Below, piece after piece: positions 1 through 7,406 of a DNA stretch of 39,033 nt. The position numbers and the translations under genes are program-made. The stretch covers positions 1-39,033 of IMG/VR virus record IMGVR_UViG_3300033148_002508; one strand, 5' to 3'. The notes beneath the pieces are model-generated. The model saw nothing but the letters and a program-made list of their open reading frames with translations. It was not told the origin of the DNA and did not search any database. The stretch's first letter is position 1, and every line of letters begins with the position of its first letter. The stretch is from a virus.

Positions 1-114
1 ATATACTCTTGTTCGGGCATGAGACTGGTGGTAACTTTTAGCCAGATTAGCCAGTAAGTCGTCTATGACCACGGCAGAAGCAAGAGGCTCATATAGCGCT
101 GGATTAAGTAGTAA
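1..114. repeat. Terminal direct repeat (circular contig overlap)
   Basis: Bases 1-114 are identical to 38920-39033. The repeat lies inside a coding frame that reads through it without a break, so joining the two ends restores one intact gene. The simplest reading is a circular assembly of a circularly permuted, headful-packaged genome. A physical terminal repeat cutting a structural gene is less likely. Confidence 0.95.
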
Positions 115-582
115 AACCTGGTCGCCCACCTCTAGTTGAACTGAAAATGCCGTATGAGTAACGACACCACCATCTTGGGCAAAATCAGTTACTACTCGCC
201 ACTCATGTAGGGGAGCAGCTTGGTCAGCTTCAAGAACATATAGCCACCAGCCATTGAAGTAGTCGTCAAAATGATGTGTAGCATGAGGGGTATCTAAACC
301 TATGGCTTCAAATACGGTGGGTGATGTTGCTGTGGTAACTACACAATAAGCAGATAGTCCGCGTGTCTGAAAAATTGTGTTCCTTGTATCTGTTACTAAC
401 TGCTTGAGGTACTGCATCGCATTATCAGTATCGGTGGGCACCCCCGAAGCAGCAACATCATCTAGCGCACCAAGCACTAAAGCCAGGGCTGCATCATCAG
501 TGCCCCTCATGGCTGTTGTCGGGATAAGGTCAACCGCAGCAGCTAATCGTCTCAGTCTTCCTTCTAAGTCTATTCCACTCAT
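1..582 (-). CDS. Virion structural protein, N-terminal part (gene split by the window ends)
   Basis: This is the first 194 codons of a 338-residue protein. The ATG at 582 overlaps the stop of the LamG gene as ATGA. The frame stays open to base 1 and continues in the same frame from 38919 to a TAA at 38485. Residues 1-60 are helical and Ala/Leu/Asp-rich; the rest looks beta-rich. I do not recognise the family. Its place in the late unit, between a LamG protein and the small genes before the tail adaptor, suggests a tail or head-tail component. See the matching entry at 38485-39033. Confidence 0.85.
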   Translation of the reverse strand, partial: MSGIDLEGRLRRLAAAVDLIPTTAMRGTDDAALALVLGALDDVAASGVPTDTDNAMQYLKQLVTDTRNTIFQTRGLSAYCVVTTATSPTVFEAIGLDTPHATHHFDDYFNGWWLYVLEADQAAPLHEWRVVTDFAQDGGVVTHTAFSVQLEVGDQVLLLNPALYEPLASAVVIDDLLANLAKSYHQSHARTRVY

Positions 583-1283
583 GCAAACCACCTTTTCTCA
601 TGTCCCCATATCTGCTGACCCTCAGCTTCAGATAAAACTCTGGGCCATATTCTTGGTCTCCAGAACGGCCCGTTAAATTTATTATCACCAGTGCCGTCAG
701 TCCCAGCATAGAAATTCTGATTGCATGTCTCAGGGTCAATCAAGCCACCTGCCGAAATAGATGTGGTAAGGGCTGCGAAACTATCTACATCACCACGGTA
801 GAATTGAGCGCTAACTCCTGACCGAGTAACAAGCACAAACCACCACTTACCAAAAGTCCAGTTTTGGGAGTAAGCCCCTGTGCGAATTGAAGCCCCCGCA
901 GCATGATGATGGCGCAAGGTCAGTATCCCGTTATAATAGTGGTATAGTTCCCACCCGTTATTATCTACCAGAAAGCGAGCCATCAGGGTTTTGTCATCAT
1001 CGCCACCAGAGGTAATGTAATACCATCCCGCTAGGCTATAATCCCCACTGGTGAAGTCAAGGTCGGCACATGAAGCAGCAAGGCATTGGAGATACTCAGT
1101 GCTTCCATCAAGGGTGATAACCCCAAGCCCACTATCAAGCGTTGTCCATGTAGGCGTGTTATGCAGAGTAATCGGGTGATGAGGCTTGGCTACGTCATGG
1201 GTGATAATACCTGTGCCTTCTCTGAGTGGGAGGTCAAGCAATATCTCCCTGTTCCAAGCTAAGTTATCATAGAGAACTGTCAT
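579..1283 (-). CDS. LamG-like (concanavalin-fold) virion protein
   Basis: The 234-residue protein resembles the laminin-G/concanavalin A-like jelly-roll fold used by phages for glycan or receptor binding. Visible hallmarks are LDGSTEYLQ near the start, DYSLAGWYYI, a central KWWFVLVTRSG strand, and a closing PFWRPRIWPRVLSEAEGQQIW, the usual last strand plus helix of phage LamG domains. The ATG at 1283 was chosen because GAAGAGG lies 8 bases upstream and the previous stop is 2 bases away; an ATG at 1310 would run into the upstream gene. A second LamG protein sits at 16180-16974. The likely role is an exposed adhesin or fibre (inference). Confidence 0.8.
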   Translation of the reverse strand: MTVLYDNLAWNREILLDLPLREGTGIITHDVAKPHHPITLHNTPTWTTLDSGLGVITLDGSTEYLQCLAASCADLDFTSGDYSLAGWYYITSGGDDDKTLMARFLVDNNGWELYHYYNGILTLRHHHAAGASIRTGAYSQNWTFGKWWFVLVTRSGVSAQFYRGDVDSFAALTTSISAGGLIDPETCNQNFYAGTDGTGDNKFNGPFWRPRIWPRVLSEAEGQQIWGHEKRWFA

Positions 1284-1285
1284 TG

Positions 1286-1816
1286 TTAAACCTCTTCCAG
1301 CACTTCCCAAACATAGGCTCGGGGAGTTCCAGCATCCAGTTCTAATGTTATCTCAACGCCAAATCTATTAGCGTCAAGGCGAATTGGGATACCCTCAGCG
1401 GCAATAGCTCCCGCATAGGTCTCCCAATCTTCTAATTCCAAAGCTCCACCAGACACATTCCTGTAGTATAGCTTTATAGTTATGGTCTCGGTAACCGTAT
1501 GATTAGCTGTAGAAATCCTGGCTGTCCTTGGAATGAACACACCTGACGGAGCATTGTTGACATAGACAGTTACCTCAGTTGCAAGTACGGAAGTTATTGT
1601 ACCACCTGTTTCCTCAAGTACACCCTCAGCCTCGGTTATTGCATTGATAGAATCAACGATGTTATCAATGACAACGATAGCAGCATTGGCTATAGCAAGG
1701 TTGGTTGTCAGGTCGTCAACATCATCCTGAATGTCATCCACCGCAGCCTGAAGGATAACAAGAGCTGCTAAAACGGCAACATTCCAGTCTATGTCTACAT
1801 GCGTTCTGACTGCCAT
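1286..1816 (-). CDS. Virion accessory protein: N-terminal coiled coil plus beta domain
   Basis: This 176-residue protein has an N-terminal helical region (about 10-70) rich in Asp, Val, Ile and Ala in a coiled-coil pattern, then a Thr/Val-rich beta region ending DAGTPRAYVWEVLEEV. Its ATG follows the TAG of the upstream gene directly, with GAGGG as SD, and it ends 2 bases before the LamG start, so the genes are translationally coupled. The architecture parallels the 208-residue protein at 16984-17610, which also precedes a LamG gene; the two may be functional analogues. No named family is recognised. Confidence 0.75.
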   Translation of the reverse strand: MAVRTHVDIDWNVAVLAALVILQAAVDDIQDDVDDLTTNLAIANAAIVVIDNIVDSINAITEAEGVLEETGGTITSVLATEVTVYVNNAPSGVFIPRTARISTANHTVTETITIKLYYRNVSGGALELEDWETYAGAIAAEGIPIRLDANRFGVEITLELDAGTPRAYVWEVLEEV

Positions 1817-2191
1817 CTAAATACCCTCACCCAAGCGGTCAATCCGATAGGTCGCCTGACTATCTGCGACCTCAGCCTTTACCTGTAGTATCATCCGAGC
1901 GTACGACCTATTATAAAGAAACTCAGCCACATCACCCGCATCCAGTATTTCCTCAGACACCTTTTCGTCTTGAACAGGGTCTTGGGTATCAGCAGAGATT
2001 GCAAGCGACATCTGCGTTAGGAGTTTATAGTTCAGCCCATTTGCGCCATGGGTATTCTTCAATAAGATGCTCTTCCTGAAGATGGTTTGGGTATCCCAAT
2101 CCATAGCAGTAACGTAATCATTCGTAGTAGTACCCTCAATCTTTCTCCATGACGACCACGGCTCTATAGTAGACCTTTGCTCTTCCCCCAA
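1817..2191 (-). CDS. Hypothetical virion protein, 124 aa
   Basis: The 124-residue protein contains SWRKIEGTTTNDYVTAMDWDT and ends in a beta-rich ILQVKAEVADSQATYRIDR segment, giving a compact mixed alpha/beta chain without membrane segments. It lies in the late unit between a small zinc-ribbon protein and a coiled-coil virion protein, spaced as expected for a cotranscribed gene. A head-tail completion or minor virion protein is plausible from position only. Confidence 0.7.
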   Translation of the reverse strand: MGEEQRSTIEPWSSWRKIEGTTTNDYVTAMDWDTQTIFRKSILLKNTHGANGLNYKLLTQMSLAISADTQDPVQDEKVSEEILDAGDVAEFLYNRSYARMILQVKAEVADSQATYRIDRLGEGI

Positions 2192-2203
2192 TGGCTTGCT
2201 CCT

Positions 2204-2425
2204 TTATTTCTTCTTTTTGCGCTTCTTTGGAGCTGGTGGTGGCTCGCTTACCACCGCCTCAACTTCTGGCTCTTGTTCTGGCTCAGGTTCTGGTAATAGT
2301 TCACGCCACTTGCCTGACTTGAGACAAACGCCACAGACAGGTTTCTTCTCACCCCAGCCGCCATCCATCAGGCGGCCGGTTTTGTTTAGCCCACATACTT
2401 CACAAAGTCTTAGTTCGTTGTCCAT
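2204..2425 (-). CDS. Small zinc-ribbon protein with acidic-proline linker and lysine tail
   Basis: The 73-residue protein has CEVCGLNK near the start and CGVCLK about 20 residues later, a four-cysteine zinc-ribbon pattern. A repetitive PEPEPEQEPE linker follows and the chain ends KKRKKKK. The SD for this gene is embedded in the stop region of the upstream 53-residue gene. A charged tail on a zinc knuckle suggests nucleic-acid or protein binding; its role inside the structural operon is unknown. Confidence 0.75.
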   Translation of the reverse strand: MDNELRLCEVCGLNKTGRLMDGGWGEKKPVCGVCLKSGKWRELLPEPEPEQEPEVEAVVSEPPPAPKKRKKKK

Positions 2426-2428
2426 GAT

Positions 2429-2590
2429 TTAATCCTCCAAGATTATCTTTATTTCGTTTTCCTTAATCTCTATGTGCTGGTCGCCATTATCCAGTTCAAT
2501 GGGCAGACCCAGCCTTTTCTCGGCTCGCTGTCCCATTTTCACCAGTGGTATCACGGCTTCCCACTGAGCACGTGTCAGTTCAATTTCCAT
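2429..2590 (-). CDS. Small hypothetical protein, 53 aa
   Basis: The reading frame begins MEIELTRAQWEAVIPLVKM and ends NEIKIILED before TAA at 2429. GGAGG lies six bases before the ATG, and its own stop region supplies the SD of the next gene. The amphipathic helix followed by a charged beta strand looks like a genuine small protein. The family is not recognised. Confidence 0.75.
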   Translation of the reverse strand: MEIELTRAQWEAVIPLVKMGQRAEKRLGLPIELDNGDQHIEIKENEIKIILED

Positions 2591-2608
2591 TTAATCCTCC
2601 ATTATTCA

Positions 2609-2640
2609 GTGGGCGGGAGAGCATAACTCCCCCAACCCAC
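2609..2640 (-). other. GC-rich stem-loop between genes
   Basis: GTGGG (2609-2613) pairs with CCCAC (2636-2640) and GGGAG (2615-2619) with CTCCC (2627-2631), leaving a short loop. No T-run follows on the minus strand, so it is not a classical terminator; an mRNA stabiliser or processing site is possible. Just upstream, GCTCG and CGAGC can form a second small hairpin (about 2653-2672). Confidence 0.5.
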
Positions 2641-2671
2641 CTTAGGAATGATGCTCGCCATTTCTGACGAG

Positions 2672-3085
2672 CTATTTCTTTACCATCTTGATGAACTTCA
2701 ATAGAGCCAGCAAGACAGTCGGTTCAATATTCAGCTCTACAGTAGAGGGTATTTCAACCACATCAATCACGATTTCAGTTTCCTTTGCCATCAGTTCGTT
2801 ATACTCAGAAACGAACTTAACAGCTTGAGGATTCTCAACCATGTTTTTGTTGTCGCCCTCTATCATAGGCTTCGGAGGTAGTAACTGTTGCGGGTTTTCG
2901 GGGTTGGGCGTGCCATAGGTTTGAAACAATCCCTGGCGAACCTTCTCAATGACTCCTAATTGGGGGTCAAGTTTAGATGCCAGCACTGCCAACTCATAAC
3001 TAACTGCAAATGGTGGCTTTTCCGCCAGTAGTTTCTGAAGTGGTTCCTTTGCACTCCAGATTTCTCCGTTTGTTAGTTTCATCAT
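2672..3085 (-). CDS. Hypothetical virion-operon protein, 136-137 aa
   Basis: The protein starts MMKLTNGEIWSAKEPLQKLL and ends LLALLKFIKMVKK, largely helical in both halves. Two consecutive ATGs (3085 and 3082) follow AAGGAGG; spacing favours the second. It is bordered on both sides by GC-rich stem-loops (3101-3127 and 2609-2640), unlike its neighbours. The position after coat and the putative head fibre fits a head-completion or chaperone role, but no family is recognised. Confidence 0.75.
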   Translation of the reverse strand: MMKLTNGEIWSAKEPLQKLLAEKPPFAVSYELAVLASKLDPQLGVIEKVRQGLFQTYGTPNPENPQQLLPPKPMIEGDNKNMVENPQAVKFVSEYNELMAKETEIVIDVVEIPSTVELNIEPTVLLALLKFIKMVKK

Positions 3086-3100
3086 TCCTCCTTATTTTAG

Positions 3101-3127
3101 TGGGGGGTTTAAGCCCGCCACCCCCCA
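3101..3127 (-). other. GC-rich stem-loop before the 2672-3085 gene
   Basis: TGGGGGGT (3101-3108) pairs perfectly with ACCCCCCA (3120-3127) around an 11-base loop. It lies between the 417-residue virion gene and the next SD and has no T-run, so it may attenuate transcription or set an mRNA end. Confidence 0.5.
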
Positions 3128-3139
3128 AAGCCTTGAAGT

Positions 3140-4393
3140 TTAGGTAATAGGACCATCGTATGTGCGGATGTACTTGAGCCCACCACCACCACCAGCACCT
3201 GCCATGAACGGGATACTACCCGTGGGGGCGTCATCGCTAGTACCTGCTATGAAGCCCAATGCGTAGGCTGGATTGTTGACAGCAAATATGGCATCAAGTG
3301 TGTCGTGTGCAGTGCCATTATTCAACTCAAAGAGGTAGAGCCCACCGGGGTCTTCAGGCAGCATCCAGGAAATTTTCGCCCAAGCTATATACGCAGTCGC
3401 CAGGTCGCAGGCAGAACCCCAGATGCCATCAGTGTGGATGTGCATATAACCAGGGACATCCGCTGCACCAGTCAGGTTTAGCCAGTGTGAGGCTAGGTTC
3501 ACTTCACCTGTAGCTATGCCAGTAACGTTAGCGGAGATATTAACAATACCTTCACCATCGGGTGTCGCAGGGGTTGCCCAGCTACCACCGAGATTGAAAA
3601 TCCTGCCATTGGCGGCTATCGCTGAGAAGGAATGGTTGATGTAGTTCTCAGCAAGGCTCAGAACCAGGTACTTAGCACGGTGTGCGCCCCCTGAATACAA
3701 GTCGCATTTCAGAGTGTGGTAGTCAAGGGATAGCAACTCGCCAACACCAGGAGTAAGCCCGACTATGTGCATGAACACGCCGTAAGTATTGAACTCGGCA
3801 AGCCCAGCACCCGAAGCTCCCAGATACAGGAAGCCAGAAGTTGCGCCATGACCGACGTGCGAGATGGACGAACTGGTCTGGAATACCACCTCAGATTCTA
3901 AGCCGAAGTAGGCTCCACGCCCTTCTCCATCAGGCAAGCGTATCTCGCCATTAACACCTGACAGAAGCCCTACGCTCCCGCCAGAAGTGGCGCAGTCAAC
4001 GTAGCCTTTCATGCCATTAGCATAGCTCCCCAGTAGCACATCGGTTATCAGTTTTGACTCCAGGGGTCTTCCTGTTTCGCCTGCCGTCTCCCAGACCTCA
4101 AAATGGCCCAGGTCGGCTAAGTCAACTTCACTGAAATGAAACAGCACGCCTACGGCATGAGCCACGGCAGTAGTGCCCCTATGCGCCCTAGTTACGGTGA
4201 GCGTTTTATCAAACGTTGAAACAGCCGTCACCCAAACGCACTCAGCGTCTTCAGATGAGACATCAAGAACACCCATGAATGGGACAACGGGGATGTCGGT
4301 AACGCTTTCAAGCACTATGGAAAGGTCGTCAGCATCTATCGCTGTCGTGATGCGTGACTTGAATTTTGTTAGTAATTTTACCATCGAATCCAT
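3140..4393 (-). CDS. Putative capsid decoration or head-fibre protein, 417 aa
   Basis: The gene is directly downstream of the coat protein. The N-terminal third carries LTVTRAHRGTTAVAHAVG, a pattern common near the start of phage head-decoration and fibre proteins. The remainder is Gly/Ala/Ser-rich and beta-prone, with many aromatic-Gly strands, and ends in a flexible AGAGGGGGLKYIRTYDG tail. There is no membrane segment or catalytic motif. AGGAG sits nine bases before the ATG at 4393. A surface-exposed capsid accessory protein is the best inference; a tail-fibre role cannot be excluded. Confidence 0.65.
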   Translation of the reverse strand: MDSMVKLLTKFKSRITTAIDADDLSIVLESVTDIPVVPFMGVLDVSSEDAECVWVTAVSTFDKTLTVTRAHRGTTAVAHAVGVLFHFSEVDLADLGHFEVWETAGETGRPLESKLITDVLLGSYANGMKGYVDCATSGGSVGLLSGVNGEIRLPDGEGRGAYFGLESEVVFQTSSSISHVGHGATSGFLYLGASGAGLAEFNTYGVFMHIVGLTPGVGELLSLDYHTLKCDLYSGGAHRAKYLVLSLAENYINHSFSAIAANGRIFNLGGSWATPATPDGEGIVNISANVTGIATGEVNLASHWLNLTGAADVPGYMHIHTDGIWGSACDLATAYIAWAKISWMLPEDPGGLYLFELNNGTAHDTLDAIFAVNNPAYALGFIAGTSDDAPTGSIPFMAGAGGGGGLKYIRTYDGPIT

Positions 4394-4417
4394 TTTATTT
4401 TTCTCCTTTCTTAGATT

Positions 4418-5551
4418 TTAGGCTGCATCGTATAGTCTTACGGCCAGTTCAGGAGTAAGTGTCTTGAAGCCGCAGAGAACGGAGAAGGTGATGACGTTCT
4501 TCATCTGCGAACCTACATAGTCGTAGACTACATTGACGGTCAGCCCTTTATAGTTCATTGTTACACCCTTAGCCCCACCAATCGGAGGTGCGATAGGTGC
4601 AGTTACCAGCGCAAAGGCGTTCTTGTGGAACATCAGGTTTTCCTTTGAGGTGGTAAGGGTTGTCTTAAAGGTGACTACTTCAGTACCGAGTGGTGTAGCA
4701 ACCTTCAGAGCAGGATAGAAGCTGATAGTAGCAACATTGCCAGCAATAGCCGCATCTGCCGTCACCACATACTTCTGGGAGTCACCAGCAATTTCAAAGA
4801 TAGTTCCATCGTAGATTGTCCCAGCCGCACCAAGAGCACTTACCAGCATGCTTGTAACACCAACAAGAGAGATTGCCGCAGTTCCACCTGCATCTCCAGT
4901 AATACTGGCGTGAGTAACGTGGTTCTGGATATTCTGGTTCTCAAAGAACTCGTAACTGAATATGCGGCCTAGTGAAGCGTCACGTAGAGCCTTGGTTGAA
5001 CCAGTCTTGTCCAGCCCTCTGAAGGCTTCCAGCGATAGCAAAGCAGCCGTGGTTAGTGGTGACATTACCGCATAGCGATTAACGCCAAATGGCGCTTTGT
5101 TTTCAACATGAACTTTCCGGGCATCCAGGATGTCGGACACAGCGGTTGCACCCGTGGTATCGGAATAGTAGGGAACATCCTTATAGAGTTTTGCCAGCCT
5201 CACATCCATCTCCTGAGCGATAGCTTCCATCGCAGGTTCAACTATCTGAGTATTGAAACTCAGGATGTCAAGGGTTAAGTCTGTTGCCAGGACTTCCACT
5301 GGCACAACTATGATTTTATCCAGCAGAATATCTATGTAGCTCTCGGTGATATTCTGGTATTCACCAGTCAGGTCGCCATCGAACTCAATGGCGGTGAGCG
5401 TAGCGGGTTTCCGTATCCTTACAGTATTCCCCACTTTACGGAATTCCTTGGCATAGTCTCTATGTACTAAACCAGCAAACATCAGATTATTCAGAAGTGT
5501 TGGCAATGCCAGTTTAGCCACAACCGTTGGGGTTATAAACGTGTTTCCCAT
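4418..5551 (-). CDS. Major capsid protein, P22 coat (gp5) family
   Basis: The 377-residue protein opens NTFITPTVVAKLALPTLLNN and continues with VHRDYAKEFRKVGNTVRIRKP, the typical N-arm and E-loop region of P22 coat-family proteins (HK97 fold). The LTLDI and EPAMEAIAQEMD segments match the spine-helix region. Residues about 215-300 form a Gly/Ala/Val-rich insertion where P22-type coats carry an extra I-domain (inference). The length is slightly below P22 coat (about 430). A strong GGAGG precedes the ATG, and the scaffold gene lies just upstream, the standard order. Confidence 0.95.
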   Translation of the reverse strand: MGNTFITPTVVAKLALPTLLNNLMFAGLVHRDYAKEFRKVGNTVRIRKPATLTAIEFDGDLTGEYQNITESYIDILLDKIIVVPVEVLATDLTLDILSFNTQIVEPAMEAIAQEMDVRLAKLYKDVPYYSDTTGATAVSDILDARKVHVENKAPFGVNRYAVMSPLTTAALLSLEAFRGLDKTGSTKALRDASLGRIFSYEFFENQNIQNHVTHASITGDAGGTAAISLVGVTSMLVSALGAAGTIYDGTIFEIAGDSQKYVVTADAAIAGNVATISFYPALKVATPLGTEVVTFKTTLTTSKENLMFHKNAFALVTAPIAPPIGGAKGVTMNYKGLTVNVVYDYVGSQMKNVITFSVLCGFKTLTPELAVRLYDAA

Positions 5552-5570
5552 GAGTGGTTTACCTCCTTAC

Positions 5571-6281
5571 TTATTCGGATGCTTTTCCAAGTGCTTTGTC
5601 TATAGAAGCTATAGAGCTTTTCTCTACACCCTCTGCGGTAAGGGGTCCACCTACACTACCAGTTCCCTCGCTAGAGTCGGGGATTAGTTCCGGGGCTTCC
5701 CCACTTGGGGTTTCCTCGCCTTCCTCAACCTCAGGCGAATTGGGTTTAGCACCAGCGAGTTTCTCAGCGACTCTTTCAAGAGTTTCGGGGTCGCTGATAC
5801 CGAGTGACTCAAGCGTTTCAGTTTCCAAACCATGCTTGGCAGCAAGATAAGCGACTGATACCACGTGTCTGTCCTTGTCAACTTCCTCGCGGTCAATCTT
5901 TATCTGCTCCTGTTGCCTGGCCAGGTCTCTTTTCAGGTCATCAAGTTCTCGCTGTAACTTACCGAAAGCCTGTTCCTTTTGATAGGCTGAGAGTGTTTCT
6001 TGGCCTCCTGCCCTTGCCTCAGCGTAACGGGTCTCGTTTGCCTCTCTCTCCAGTGCATCCAACCTACTCTTGGTAGATTCGAGTTCTTGAGTTAAGGCAG
6101 ACTTCTCCTGGTCTGCTATCTTTCTTTCTCTCCCTTGTCCCATAGCAGCAGCATCGCTTTTGATTTTTTCAATCGCAGCGTCAGTGTAGTTCTTACCCTT
6201 GTCCTTTGGAGTCCCTTTGGATTCGTCCTTTGGAGTTCCATCTGGATTCGTCCCTGGAGTTCCCTTGGTTTCGTCCACCAT
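5571..6281 (-). CDS. Capsid scaffolding protein
   Basis: The 236-residue, highly charged protein has a Gly/Thr/Pro/Lys-rich start, a long coiled coil (about 30-135) full of Glu, Lys, Arg and Gln, a short hydrophobic VSVAYLAAKHGLE helix, then an acidic, disordered C-terminal third. This composition and the position directly before the coat gene are typical of phage scaffolds, which nucleate procapsid assembly and then leave. GGAGG lies 8 bases before the ATG. No protease motif is visible. Confidence 0.88.
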   Translation of the reverse strand: MVDETKGTPGTNPDGTPKDESKGTPKDKGKNYTDAAIEKIKSDAAAMGQGRERKIADQEKSALTQELESTKSRLDALEREANETRYAEARAGGQETLSAYQKEQAFGKLQRELDDLKRDLARQQEQIKIDREEVDKDRHVVSVAYLAAKHGLETETLESLGISDPETLERVAEKLAGAKPNSPEVEEGEETPSGEAPELIPDSSEGTGSVGGPLTAEGVEKSSIASIDKALGKASE

Positions 6282-6336
6282 TTGAAAAACCTCCTATGAA
6301 TGAATAACCCCTGCATAAGATTTACAGAGGTCGGTA

Positions 6337-6384
6337 AAATCTTTATGAAATACTATTGACAAACTTACTTAATAGTTATATAAT
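6337..6384 (+). promoter_or_regulatory. Consensus sigma70 promoter of the inverted cassette, with upstream AAATCTTTATG element
   Basis: TTGACA (6356-6361), a 17-base spacer and TATAAT (6379-6384) match the sigma70 consensus exactly. AAATCTTTATG (6337-6347) lies six bases before TATTGACA. The same element at the same spacing precedes the rightward early promoter (20096-20120), suggesting joint control. Confidence 0.92.
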
Positions 6385-6409
6385 ATCAAGTAAGGAGATA
6401 ATGTAAGAT

Positions 6410-6670
6410 ATGATTAGTCATTTAGAACAATTACGAAAAGCACACCCCGGATTTAATTGGCCTGACCCACCAGAGCCAAGAAATTATCCACAAGAATTGG
6501 GGGGCACTCTTGGCAATATCAAGTCTTTTGGTTTCCCCCCTCATAGATATCGGCTTTCTTTTCGAACTTCGAGTGAAGAAAGCGCTATAAAATATCAAAC
6601 AGGGAAGAAGACTATTATAACTTTTAACCCCATAAGGCTTGAAACTTATGGAGTATGGGTTAGGTTATGA
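6410..6670 (+). CDS. Small hypothetical protein, 86 aa (inverted cassette gene 1)
   Basis: This first gene after the consensus promoter opposes the flanking late genes. It starts MISHLEQLRKAHPGFNWPDP and ends LETYGVWVRL; the middle is basic and aromatic. AAGGAG lies 12 bases before the ATG; a nearer ATG at 6401 is followed at once by a stop codon. The stop overlaps the next start as ATGA. The family is not recognised; a phage-encoded host-takeover or superinfection function would fit the position (inference). Confidence 0.75.
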   Translation: MISHLEQLRKAHPGFNWPDPPEPRNYPQELGGTLGNIKSFGFPPHRYRLSFRTSSEESAIKYQTGKKTIITFNPIRLETYGVWVRL

Positions 6671-6792
6671 TATACATACATAAATGTTTACGTTGCCCGC
6701 ACGAATGGGCTAGTAAGCGAAAGCATCCTACGCTATGTCCTCATTGCAAATCGCCTTACTGGGACAAGGAGAGAAAAAGGAGGAAGGAATAA
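6667..6792 (+). CDS. Mini zinc-ribbon protein, 41 aa (inverted cassette gene 2)
   Basis: The 41-residue product is a minimal zinc ribbon: CLRCPHEW, then CPHCKSPYWD about 17 residues later, followed by a basic tail. Phages often encode such ribbons, with Trp after each knuckle. It overlaps the preceding gene (ATGA) and the next one (TAATG), so the cassette is tightly coupled. The function is probably nucleic-acid or protein binding (inference). Confidence 0.78.
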   Translation: MIYIHKCLRCPHEWASKRKHPTLCPHCKSPYWDKERKRRKE

Positions 6793-6998
6793 TGAATACA
6801 ATGCCTTATAAGGTTCAGTGCCCAAAGTGCGGGCACACTACCATTTTTCCTGTGCTAGGAGAGATACGAGCCAAGGCACAAGAAGATTGGGACTTAGCAG
6901 AACAGTCAGCTCAGGAGAGGTTGACCAACCTAGATATATGGTTTTGGGAAGCCTCTCTCCTAGACTTTATAAAACTTTGGTTCAAGAAGGAGAAGTGA
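6792..6998 (+). CDS. Zinc-knuckle protein, 68 aa (inverted cassette gene 3)
   Basis: The product starts MNTMPYKVQCPKCGHTTIF. It has one CxxC knuckle followed by a long amphipathic, Trp-rich helix (LDIWFWEASLLDFIKLWFKK), which could associate with a membrane or with a protein partner. The ATG at 6792 overlaps the previous stop and follows AGGAGGAAGG. In-frame codons upstream of it belong to the preceding gene. The family is not recognised. Confidence 0.75.
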   Translation: MNTMPYKVQCPKCGHTTIFPVLGEIRAKAQEDWDLAEQSAQERLTNLDIWFWEASLLDFIKLWFKKEK

Positions 6999-7399
6999 TG
7001 TCTAACTACATAACACTAAGTATTTTAGCGAAAGAGGCGGTACTGATACTTAGGAAGAACTGTCCTCAGTTAAAATCCTCAGACAGAGAATATAACCATG
7101 AAACTGACCATACTATTTACGTACCTTGGGAAGTAAAAACCGAACACTTCTCTATGGCCGTAGAAGATTATCCCAAGGAATTTATCAAACCTGCTGTTGA
7201 TGCTCTTTGCGACAAAATGTTAAGGGATTGTACATCTCCCATTTTGCTACGACCCCCAAAGCCCGATGACTCCATAAAAGCCTGTACTATTATTTTTGAT
7301 GGACTTTCATTGTCGGCTTCTCAAGGATTCAGCTTTACACCTAAGCCAATAGCATATTTTTGTATTCATATATCCTATTATTGCAACGGGAAGTGTTGA
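6998..7399 (+). CDS. Hypothetical protein, 133 aa (inverted cassette gene 4)
   Basis: The protein starts MSNYITLSILAKEAVLILRK at an ATG seven bases after AAGGAG, overlapping the previous stop by one base. It contains HTIYVPWEVKTEHFSMAVEDY and a C-terminal FTPKPIAYFCIHISYYC strand, a soluble alpha/beta chain. It ends eight bases before the convergent stop of the giant virion gene, with no visible terminator between. The family is not recognised. Confidence 0.75.
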   Translation: MSNYITLSILAKEAVLILRKNCPQLKSSDREYNHETDHTIYVPWEVKTEHFSMAVEDYPKEFIKPAVDALCDKMLRDCTSPILLRPPKPDDSIKACTIIFDGLSLSASQGFSFTPKPIAYFCIHISYYCNGKC

Positions 7400-7406
7400 G
7401 ATATGT

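Noticed and set aside
6484-6492. Perfect DnaA box TTATCCACA
   Set aside because: It is a single copy inside a coding gene, with no cluster or AT-rich unwinding region nearby.
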